Assembly (NCBI GenBank): GCA_905178155.1
Contig: CAJINV010000001.1
Location: 10,720,311-10,784,310 of the forward strand
DNA from: Amoebophrya sp. A120
Lineage: Eukaryota; Sar; Dinophyceae; Syndiniales; Amoebophryaceae
DNA: 64,000 nt
Direction of reading: 5' to 3'
Both the position numbers and the translations under genes were made by a program. Shown in pieces: positions 40,444 to 49,944 of the stretch (positions are counted from its first letter, which is position 1; each line of letters begins with the position of its first letter). Under the pieces are notes generated by a model, which was not told the origin of the DNA, did not search any database, and saw nothing but the letters and a program-made list of their open reading frames with translations.

Positions 40444-43400
40444 ATGGCGTTCTCTGTCCCGAAGCCGGGACCCGGCTCGCCGAAAGCGGCCGAGCGTATG
40501 CTCCGCGATGCGAACGACAAGACCCTCACGCCTGCCAGGAGGGCGAAGCTCATATCACTACAGAAAAGAGAGGAGATGAAAGACGTTTTGATCAAGAAGT
40601 TCACGGAGAGGTATCGTGATTTCTGTCTTCTATGCATATTCGATGTCTACTTGTTCGAGATCGAAAGGAACCCACTGGACCGATGCACATGATTTGCAGA
40701 AACAAAAAACGCTAATCCTCACACCGTAATGAAAATACACAGAGTAAACGGCGATGGGGTTTCAGCAGACAAGAAGAAGGCTAACGAGGCCGCGATAGAA
40801 GCCGAAGTGGGAAACTTCCTCGGAACGGGGGCAATTACGGAGCAGAACCTGAAAAGGCTCGAGAAGAAAATCCATAGCAAAACAGGTATGATTTCTTGCG
40901 TGTTTCTTGTGCGCTTTGAACTTTTTGAGAATCAAGCGAGTTTTTTTAGTTCATGACTTAGGCGCACGACTTAAGCGCACTACCTAAGCGCACTACTTAA
41001 GCGCACTACTTAAGCGCACGACTTTAGCAGACGCCTTGAGCGTACGACTGGAGCGTACAACATTATAAGCGCACGACTTTAGCGTACTACTTAAGCGCAC
41101 GGCTTTAGCGTACGACTTAAGCGAGCGACTTAAGCGCACGACTTTAGGAGCGCACGACTTTAGGAGCGCACGACTTAAGCGCACGCCTTACTCTGACAAC
41201 AAAAACATCTACCCAGGCACACTTGAGGGCGACAACGTATCCGTGTCCAACTACTCCGTCGCGCAAAGCTTGCAATCACACCGCTCTATGGGCAGTGCAG
41301 CAATCGGTGCAAATTTGAAGCGGGACTGGAAGCTACTGGACGAGTATGCAGTTATGCTCCATGAGCAGGACGCGCAGAAGTTCAAGAACAGTACTGATGT
41401 CGTTTCTAGTTCTTTGCAGATTTTTGACGGTGCCAGATCAAGAAAAAGTTTTGTTTTGGTTTCCTACACATCACTCGCCTTCCGGTCCGCTACACGAAAT
41501 GAAAACTTTTGCAAGCGCAACATCATCAACAAACCTTGCACCAAACAGAGCAAAAATCCGTCCAAGAGAAGCTCTACCGGGACCTTACCGCGCAAATAGA
41601 CGCCGCGAAGAACAAGGACGACTACAAGAAGGCAGAAGACAAGAAGTACTTTGAGGAGGGCCTGAAGGAGTTGGAGCTCTGGCGCGTCGCGGAAGCAGAA
41701 AAGCTCGCGGAGCAAAAGAGAAAAAACATGATCGAGAAGCAGATGCGAGACGAGCAAATACAAATGAACATCAAAGTGCAAGAGGACGAGAAGTATCGAA
41801 ACTACTTTTTCCGTGCGGGCAAATACAAATGAACATCAATGACTTTTTTGTTTCTGAAGTGGTCCTTCATTGTGTTATTCCACCTAAATGAGCGGAAAGT
41901 TCTTTCAACTGCATCAAGTACAGGCTATGATAATTTCAGCAAAAAAGCATGCTGACCCCACATCGACCACAGGGCTGCAAAGGAGAAGCAGGAAAAGGAG
42001 CTGGTGGTGCGAATCCAGAGGGAGCTGGAGGAAGAAGCGAAGAAGCAAGCGAAGAAAATAGAAGTACAGTTTTTTGCTTATCATTTGTATCATAGTTGTC
42101 TGTCATGCACATCTGCATGCTCAGAATGTTTCTCATGCGGAGCTCCATGACAAGCATTCTCCAGTCGTGCTTTGGAATTTGTAATGCTCCAAGCAGCATA
42201 ATAGGCTAGATCTGTGATGCTGCTGAACAAGCTTGGAAAATGAATATCACAGCAAAACAAAGCCAACATGGCGAAAGTTTTCAAGGAGAACCAGGAGAAC
42301 AAGGCCAAGAAGGTATTACAATGAAAAATGCCCCCACGACCCCAGAACTTAGCAGCATTTGCATTGCAAACCTTTCCAGTAGAAACACTCCCCGTCTTGC
42401 ATATATCAGCAACACAAATTTTATTTTCCATGCTGAATAGCTGAAATCTGTGTTGCAAAGGAGCCCAACAGTAGCCGGATCTGTCATGCAAAAGATACCT
42501 TGCGGAGTCTAGGTTCTGCATCAGAAAGACTCGCAGTCCTTTCATGCAAGACAAAAAGCTGTCATTTGGAAACTTTGCATGAGAAACTTTTTGCAAATTT
42601 CGGGGTGGGGGCATTTTTCATTGTAATAGAAGGAGGCGGAGCTGAAGGAACAGGCGGACGCAGACATGAAGCAGATGAAAGAATACGCAAAGTTACTGGA
42701 GCGCCAAGAAGCAGCCCGAAAAGAGGAACAGCAGGCGCGGGCGGACAGACAAAAGAGCCTCATGGACAAGGTGCGTTGCTTGATTACGTGACTTTGCATG
42801 TCATTTTTGTACTATCCTAGCATGTTGCAGATTCCATATTTGTCCTCTCTTACGTTTACGGCGCAACTCAATCATCTTACTTCCATAAGCTCGGATTTTA
42901 TTTTTGGTGATTATTCAAGAAGCGTAACTTTTTACCCTCATAACAACAGATGAAGAACACCGTCATGGCGCAGGCGGCCGCCAAGGGGCAAGAGGACGAA
43001 ATTCGGGCCGCAAAGCAGAAGGAGGAGGCTGACTTGCGAGCGGTATCTATTTTTGTTGCTCTTGCGAATATTGTTCGTCGTAGAATACGACGGAAAATCA
43101 TAAGTAGTACTGTGGAATAGAATAAGCAATACTGTTGATCGGCACCCTAAAACAGCTCGAGATGGCCGTCAACAAGCAGATGAAATTAGAAGCAATGCGG
43201 GCGGAAACGAGGGATTACCTGCTGAAGCAGATGCAGATAAAGAACGAAAGAAAACAGCAATCCTTGGAGCTGAAAAAGCTGCAGGTATACTTATTCAGCG
43301 TCTTGTGCTGTTTGACTCTAGTTGTACTATGGCGGCTTTGATATTTCTAGTCGCTGACCGCACTGTCTGTATCGCAAAGGCGCAATGCGAATGCCACACG

Positions 43401-44002
43401 ACTCCGTGTTTCGAATGGATTCTCAGGCCGGGGTTCTGGATGAGGACCGGGCGCAGTACGAAGCGCAGGAGGCGAAGAAGGTGCAGGCTTTGAAGCTGAA
43501 GGCCTACGAGCATCAGAAAGAGCTGCAGAAGCAGATCTTGGAGAAGGAAGCCCGACCCAAAGACGTGGCAATGTCGGCCGAGGAAGAGAAAATGAACAAG
43601 GACCTGCTGGACCATGTCTGCACGGTATCAAAATGAAAAATCCCCCCTCCCCATATCAAAACGGAACTTTGTGATGCTGATTTGTGGTCACAAGTCGTCT
43701 TTGTCTTGTATATAGGACGATCATAGGAGCCATTTGACGCATTCCAGAGCAAGTCTGTCATGCGCTTTCGACTACTGCAAGCCTGTTTGTCATGCGCAAT
43801 TGCTAGCCTTCTGCATTATACCCAAACAGGCTGAGAAAATGCCGCCAAGCACTCTCTGCAAGACAGATCTGATTTGTGTACGCAAATCCAGCTTCAGAAA
43901 CTTCGCTTCGATATGGGGAGGGGGGATTTTTCGTCTCAATACACGGAGCTCGAGAAGGCCCGCTCTGCGGTCGGAGGGATGAGCCCGACCTCTGCGAAAT
44001 AA
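40444..44002 (+). CDS. Coiled-coil protein, trichohyalin/plectin-homology (ciliary) type
   Basis: Eleven exons give about 539 residues: 40444-40615, 40700-40885, 41217-41390, 41516-41792, 41973-42063, 42253-42312, 42633-42770, 42950-43042, 43156-43284, about 43382-43625 and 43947-44002. From about residue 170 the chain is nearly all charged heptad coiled coil rich in Lys, Glu, Gln and Met (KYFEEGLKELELWRVAEAEK, RKNMIEKQMRDEQIQMNI, EMAVNKQMKLEAMRAETRDY), like TPH-domain proteins of axonemes (MNS1, CFAP45/CFAP53). The N-terminus is PARRAKLISLQKREEMKD. Exact orthology is not established. Two introns are full introners, and a third (42064-42252) is a decayed one. The exon 9/10 junction keeps frame only if the intron ends GGC rather than AG. 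Intron 2 holds a minisatellite. Confidence 0.75.
40952..41190 (+). repeat. Minisatellite of about 13-bp units in an intron
   Basis: About 18 imperfect tandem copies of a unit close to CGACTTAAGCGCA, with variants such as GGAGCGCACGACTTTA. It lies wholly inside intron 2 of the coiled-coil gene (40886-41216). The minus-strand frame 40993-41184 is only the repeat translated. Confidence 0.9.
42064..42252 (+). mobile_element. Decayed introner now acting as a GT-AG intron
   Basis: This 189-base intron begins GTACAG, ends CACAG and has no C-rich terminal repeats. Its interior matches the introners at 46993 and, reversed, 47384: CTGTCATGCACATCTGCATG, AATGTTTCTCATGCGGAGC, TTTGGAATTTGTAATGCT and GCTAGATCTGTGATGCT occur in the same order. 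Confidence 0.8.
42313..42632 (+). mobile_element. Introner in the coiled-coil gene (TIR family B)
   Basis: The ends are inverted TATTACAATGAAAAATGCCC copies. AGAAGG is duplicated at 42308-42313 and 42628-42633. Removal gives NKAKKEAELKEQ in frame. Within the repeat a GT...AG cut is possible (GTATTAC...ATAGAAG). The interior carries TGTCATGC and matches the armadillo-gene element in reverse. Confidence 0.88.
43626..43946 (+). mobile_element. Introner before the last exon of the coiled-coil gene
   Basis: The ends are inverted GAAAAATCCCCCCTCCCC copies. CACGG is duplicated at 43621-43625 and 43942-43946. Removal gives DHVCTELEKARSAVGG in frame, then a stop. Available cuts include GT...CG but not GT...AG. 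TGTCATGC occurs twice inside. Confidence 0.85.
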
Positions 44003-45590
44003 GGAAAGCTTTGCGGAACAAAGGTTTGGATTTATCTTCGACGGTTGTGGTTTCGGAGAAATTTTTATGCGGAACAATTTCTCCAAATAACCAGAACCAG
44101 CTCCAAAAAATGCAGGACAACGAAAATGCAACCGCTCGGTCTTTGTATTTAAGAATCAGAAAAACTAAAACCGCACGTAATCCACTTCTATACCTGATCG
44201 TGGTCTTTTGGGACTCGTGTTGGGTCGGTTGTCGGCAAGACGTTCGACAGAATTCTATGTTCTTGCAAGTTTGAATAGGATGTTACAGTTTGTTAGCAGC
44301 GCATTTGAATAGTTTGTTAATCGAAACATCTTCAGACAAATTTTATGGTTCAGAGTAACAGTTTGAAAGCAGTGCAGAGACAGTTTGGAATCGTTCTAGA
44401 TCTTATCACTTCAGACACAGTTTAATAACCCTCCGTCCCCGAGCGGCAGCCGTATGGTGGACGGTTGGTCCTGAAGAAGAAAAGTACTGCTTGCGTAGCA
44501 GTATCCCATGCTACAGTGTGTGGTGCGTCTTATTTTTAGGTGAAGCAGGACTTGAAACACGTGACAGTATTAGAAATCGCACAGAGTATGATCGAAAACG
44601 GCAAGCAGACTACCAGTAAAAAGTAGAATACAGCAATCGCCCGGTGCACGTAGAATGAACTTCAATCAGATTATGCTTATTGTTAATGCGCAGATGTTGA
44701 ATACAGTTCGCGTTCGCGATAAATCACACCCCGTAGCAGCGCGGTCGAAGTGATGGACACTCCTCACATGCACTTATAGGATCAAGTGTTAGCAAGCAAC
44801 AGTAAAAATGGAGCGACAGAGAGCACAAGAATCGTTTCGCAAAAGTCTTCTGCCAAGCAAGCAGGTTTGTTTGCGTATGCATGCAGAGACGCAGGAAAGT
44901 AAAAATAGATAAAGAGCAGCACAGCGGGAGTGATTGAGAGAGTGAACGAGCGACTCAAGTTCTCAAGGTTTTTTCGTTAGGCTCTCCGCTGACAAGTTTT
45001 TTCGTCGAGTTGATTCTGCAAATCCAGGACTTCAAACACCAACACTCATTCAATCCTACAAACTTTTTTCGCGCTTTTTTGTTGCACGATTTTTTTCGTT
45101 TGTTTTCTCAACGACGAACTGTGTCGAGCGAGTGCTGCAAAGCAAGCTCATTCGATGATTTTCGCAGTGCGAGTCTTTCTGATTATGTTTGGTTTAGCAG
45201 CAATGGCTATCACCACGTACTTTCTAGTCAAGTGGACAGCAACATTTTGTCGTAACTTGCTCATCTTCCGAGACCCACCAAACGGATAAACACCTATACC
45301 TTTGAAGTTGACTTCACATCTATTTCGTTTCCGATAGGACGTATTTACATTTACGAGTTTTTTTCTGTCCCGCGGTACATTGTGTAACAAAAAGAGTTCC
45401 CTCAACGTTGTCTAATATTGCATGTAACCAAAGTAGAAGCATCGCTTACGATTGTGCATCTATTTGTGTGATTCCTTTTGTGTAAGAGAAACATATTTTC
45501 GGCATTGCCCCATCATATTCAACTGTCTCGTGGTTTTTTCGTTGCTGTTTGTAGTACGCATATTCTATCTGATTCTGTTTCTTTGACCCG
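44003..45590. other. Intergenic, nothing recognised
   Basis: About 1.6 kb between the coiled-coil gene and the sphingolipid synthase gene. An 81-codon plus frame at 45010 has no recognisable content. No RNA gene seen. Confidence 0.5.
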
Positions 45591-48004
45591 ATGTGGCTTC
45601 TTTCTTCTTCCAAGAAACCTTACACGTCGAGCGTGAGTCCCGACGGCACTACAGGAGGGACCGGGAGTGAGAGAAGTAACAAGGGGCAAACAACTGAGCT
45701 GCGCCACCGAGTGACGTCCGGCCAGGGTGGCTCGCTTCGACCGACAGGTGGTACTAGTTTGATGGAGAATTGTGCAATTCCTCCTAGCAGCGCACCAATA
45801 AAAGCTGCAACCAACCAAGCCAAAATGTCAAATATCTTCTCGCAACCCATCAAATCGGGGGCGGAGACGGCGATACAGTTGCTGCAGAAGTTGCACAACC
45901 GACGGCCGGGGGACCGAAATCATGGCGAGCTCGTTTGGGAGGAGTGGACCGGCTGCGGAGTGTGTTGCTCTCCGAAAATGGTGTTCGCGCGATGGAAGAA
46001 GTTGGCCTTCCTCAGGTTCAAGCTGTACTCCTTTTCCTTCAACCTCGTGGGCATACTCGCGGCCGCCTACATGCAGATCGGCAACATTGCCGCGCAGTCC
46101 TACATCGAGTACGCGCGGGAGACGCCGTACCGTTGGAGCCACTTACCGGACGTGTTTTTGGATTTCATCGACAAACCGTCCGTGGACAACTGGAAAACGT
46201 ATTGCGGCGACGCCATGCCGTACTTGACTGTGTTGTTCGGACTTGCTTACTTGTTCCTTGCCGACCTGGCCTGCGATCTCGTCGTGGCGGCGAACGTTTT
46301 TGCGGCTTCCTGGGTTTTTAACGGCATCGCGGAAAACGTCACAATATTACCGTCCTCCTTCGGGTATGAGAGGTGTCTGGACAGAAACGGAATCAATCAC
46401 GGCGACGACCACAAATACCAGTGGAGCAACACGACCGGTATTATGACGGTTTTTATATTTGTTCTTGATACTGTCTGCGCTAAACGATAACGAGGACAAG
46501 TCCCAATAACCCCTAGCAGCCCTCCCCTATGCTAGCAAGATAATGATGATGATCTGGTTGTTCAACGTGTCTGCACCATCGCGATCAGCCTGATTCCCTT
46601 TTACGCTTTGTTTCCGCATGAACATCCGCTCACAGAGTAGACTTTACAGTTGTACTTTTAGACAAATCGCCCAAACTACTTTTCGTTTCGCAGGATCTTG
46701 TGCCGCGATGATGTGGAGCGGGCACACGTTCGTGACTTACCTGGCTTGTTGGGGCCTCTTGCAGGGATTCCGGACGCACTTTCCGGCCTACTGGACGGGG
46801 CGACCGTTTGACAGTAGCAGTTCTGCTTCAACAACAACAACCGACGACGGCTCCGCGGGTCAAGCAAACCAGGACCCAAAATCGCCCGCGTCGACGGTGC
46901 AGCCAAAACTTTACGCTAGCGGGTCGAAGAAAGAATTGCTCCGGAACATCTTCGTGCCGACCCGGTCGCAGATATTTCTGTACACAATGGTGGTGCTATT
47001 CTGAGTAAAAACGTCCCCACCCCAGAGCTGTCATGCAATGTTGCATGCCAAAAAAGTTTCTCATGCGGGGCCCTATGAGAAACATTTTCCATTTGTGTTT
47101 TGGAATTTGTGATGCTAGAATTATCAGCATGATGTGCTAGATCTGTGATGCTTCTGAGCTAGCGAAACAGGATTACACGATTACACTACGGGGACAAGCT
47201 TGTCATGCCAAACAACAAAAGCTGTGTGATTTGTCTAGCAGATTTCCCATCTTGACTCTCGTGTGGGGGCGTTTTTAATCAGGATAGGTTCTGGAAATGT
47301 TTCTGCTGATCATCGACCACAGTCACTACACGGTCGACGTGTACATCGCCCTGATCCTGGCGCAGCTCACTTTGTCCAGCGACTATCCTATGTAAAAACG
47401 CCCCCACCTCATAGTCAAGATGGGGAATCGGCTAGACAAATCCACAAGTTTTGGCTGTTTTGCATGACAGACTTGGACTTGTAGTGTAGTGCTGGTTGAG
47501 GTAGTTCAGCAGCATGAGAATCACAGATTCAGTGTAGCATGCTGATTGGAGCATGAAAAATTTCAAAACTCGAAGAGAAAATGATTCTCACGGGGCTCCG
47601 CATGAGAAACATTCTCAGCGTGCAGATTTGCATTACAACTATGGGGTGGGGATGTTTTTAAATACGATAGCGACCGGCTGAAGTTCTACTTGTACTACTT
47701 GAACCCGTACACCGCCGGTGGCGTCGTCGCCTACGAAAACAACGTCTTCTACCAGAAACTGCTTGCGCGCAAAATCCTGTTCCTGTCGCAGCACGCCGGC
47801 GGACTGGAATCCTGTCACGTTTCGGTGAAGAGGGAAGAGACGGCAAAGGCAAAAGAGGGCAGCGGACAAGAAGTTGGAGCAACTGCCGCAAGAACTGAAC
47901 CGGAAACTGTGGAAGTCGGAGAGGTGGAGATGACGGAGTTGAAGATTGTCTTCGATCCCTGGTCACCTGCTGATCGCGAGATGGCGGACTTTTGGAATAT
48001 GTGA
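45591..48004 (+). CDS. Sphingomyelin-synthase-like phosphotransferase
   Basis: Exons 45591-46437, 46540-46635, 46694-46992, 47288-47383 and 47675-48004 give 555 residues in frame. The enzyme class moves a phospho-head group from a phospholipid to ceramide in Golgi or plasma membrane. Catalytic residues of the family are visible: His in MMWSGHTFV (exon 3), and His and Asp in DHSHYTVDVYIAL (exon 4). The usual CGD before the first motif reads CAA here. Membrane helices are near residues 145-170, 205-245, 285-305, 318-336 and 400-440. The N-terminal 120 residues are soluble and Ser/Thr-rich. The head group (choline, ethanolamine or inositol) cannot be told. Introns 3 and 4 are introners; intron 2 needs a non-GT donor to keep frame. 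Confidence 0.82.
46497..46553 (+). repeat. Intron repeat shared with 22.5 kb
   Basis: About 50 bases (CAAGTCCCAATAACCCCTAG and on through GCTAGCAAG to a GAT-rich tract) nearly identical to intron 1 of the giant gene in the same transcriptional sense. Here its CTAGCAAG appears to serve as the acceptor of intron 1 of the synthase gene. Confidence 0.8.
46993..47287 (+). mobile_element. Introner between the two catalytic motifs of the synthase (family A)
   Basis: The ends are inverted CTATYCTGANTAAAAACG copies followed by YCCCCAC. GGT flanks both sides. A GT...AG cut (46993-47287) joins TMV to VLEMFLLIIDHSHY in frame. The interior contains TGTCATGC and the TTTTGGAATTTGTGATGCT block. Confidence 0.88.
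47384..47674 (+). mobile_element. Second introner in the synthase, opposite orientation (family A)
   Basis: The ends are inverted CTATCNTATNTAAAAACRYC copies. AGCGAC is duplicated at 47378-47383 and 47669-47674. Removal joins LTLSSD to RLKFYLYYLNPY in frame. No GT...AG cut exists within the repeat; CG...AG is possible. The interior matches the first synthase element on the opposite strand (reverse reads GAATGTTTCTCATGCGGAGC). Confidence 0.88.
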
Positions 48005-49148
48005 TCTGCTTTACTTTGCCCCCGCCGACTGCGCTTTTCGGTTCTTTTGGGGCATTGATTTTTCTGCATTGTATCTGTAGATGTTGACCTCGTGGTTCTG
48101 ATTTCTTCGCTTGATGTTGTGAACCTCACTCAACTGATTTTTTTTTTTGGATTTCCACCTCATTGCATGCTTTTAGAAAGTAGATAGTGCTTCCAGCTCG
48201 TTCTTTTATGAACGAAGAACGATCTAAGAGATTACACATGTGTAGCAAAAGCGCTTCAATTGTAGAGCACGCGAAAGATCTAGCATGACCCGAAATGCGG
48301 GCCGTTCTTCGCATCACTGTGATCCGCTGTTCATATGTTTTCACACCGATCCAGTGCTCAATCACTGATAAGTTGGATCCTCCGCAAGGAGAGAAGAGCG
48401 AACTAGACCGCGAAGCAGAGGTTTTCTAACATGAAGCGCATACTTCAGCTGTTTCCCTGATTGTATTTAACGTTCTCTCTTTATCACGTTCTCGCGACAA
48501 CGACGTAGCGTTTTGAAAAATGCGCTGCCATCGTACGTACAGAGTAAGGAGTTACTTCGTGTAGGTGCACACGCAACACGGTCCTCACACGCGGCAGTGG
48601 AGCATCGCGCCGATTCGCTAACACTAATCCCCCCAGGAAGATGAACACGTTTAAAGTGATTGGCGCGTATTAAATCCGTACCTTATGCGAGCTCGCCCTG
48701 TTCCTTTCCATCGATGGCTAGGCTTACGAGTAGGCGACTGTGAGGGCCGTGTTGCCGCGGGAGAGTTGAGGTTGAAGCTGATCTTGAGTAGCTGCATAGG
48801 GTGCGACGATCAGGAATAAGTAAATAATGTTCAGCAAAAATAGCTCCAAAGTTAGATCTTTTCATCACAAAAAAAGTCAAATAAAGTCGCTGTTTAATAC
48901 AAACACTTCGCCTTTTCAGCGCCTAATTCTTTCATTAGCAAGCACAGCTTGTTTACTTTTGCGCAGTCGAGGTAGCATGTCTCTCTTCCGTTTCCTAGTT
49001 TAAGCGTTTTGAAGTAAGAATCAGTTAAGCTCTTTCTAATCCAGCTTTCTCTCTCACTGGTTTTTCTCAGGTAAAATCTGATCTGGTTGTCGGTAAAGGC
49101 AAAGGCAGATAACAACTATCGTAGTATCTTACTCTTAATATCCAGAAC
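48005..49148. other. Intergenic, nothing recognised
   Basis: About 1.1 kb between the synthase stop and the next start. A/T-rich, no convincing frame or RNA. Confidence 0.5.
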
Positions 49149-49944
49149 ATGGCGTTGCAAACCGTCCACCGAGTACCGGTCAACCGTCCCGAGGACGAGG
49201 GCGATCTCTCGCTGCCGCCGGGTTTCACGTGGGACGCGCCGGAGGTAAAGGAGCTGCTGGCGGAGTCCATCGAAAACATCGCCGATTTGGAGAGAGAGGC
49301 GTCCGAAAACAAAAACTTCTACGAAAAGGGCAACAAGGATCTCGAAATCAGAATAAAGGTAAATGCTTTTTGTGATGATTTTGCAGTGATTGAGTGAAAA
49401 GAGCCTATAGGCTACCTTTGCGGCGTAACTGTTGTAGCGGGTCCATTTTTGAATATAAGACTTTTGATAATTTTTTGCACAGGATGCGCAGAAGGCGACG
49501 GAAAAAAAGAGAAAAGAGGAAGAGGCGGACATGATGTCAAAAATCAGCGCTGAGAAACAAGCGCTGCAAGCAGTTGAGGTATTGTTCTCGCCTTGAGTAT
49601 GAATTTACCATGAGCTTTCGCATTATCTTCGCTATTTTTTCTCAAATATTCACATTCCAGCTCTTCACCGAATCATGTTTAGATTCCCGTCTTATTATTT
49701 TATTTTTCAGGGAAAAATGCAAGGGCACAAGTCCCGACACCAACGAAATATGGCGATGCTCGAGCGGAACTACAAGATGGACTGCGAGGCCCTTGACCGA
49801 GAAACCGCAGAGGGGAAGCAAACACTGCTTGCCAAGCAGGCCGAGCTCGAGCTTGTGAAGAAAGCAAGCAGCAACGCGCAGGATAACGTTGGCGAGAAGA
49901 TGCGAGAGGAAGAAGAAGACGAGGACATTTGGGGAGACGACTAG
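49149..49944 (+). CDS. Small acidic coiled-coil protein, unknown function
   Basis: Exons 49149-49358, 49483-49578 and 49711-49944, all GT-AG and breaking between codons, give 179 residues. It starts MALQTVHRVPVNRPEDEGDL and GFTWDAPEVKELLAESIENI. A continuous charged coiled coil follows (ADLEREASENKNFYEKGNKD, AEKQALQAVEGKMQGHKSR), and it ends in an acidic tail EEEEDEDIWGDD. I do not recognise the family. Shape and neighbours (TPH-like protein, RIIa protein) would suit a cytoskeletal or ciliary accessory factor, but that is inference only. Confidence 0.75.

Noticed and set aside
40993-41184. 63-codon minus frame of repeating Ser/Leu/Lys/Val
   Set aside because: Direct translation of the intronic minisatellite.
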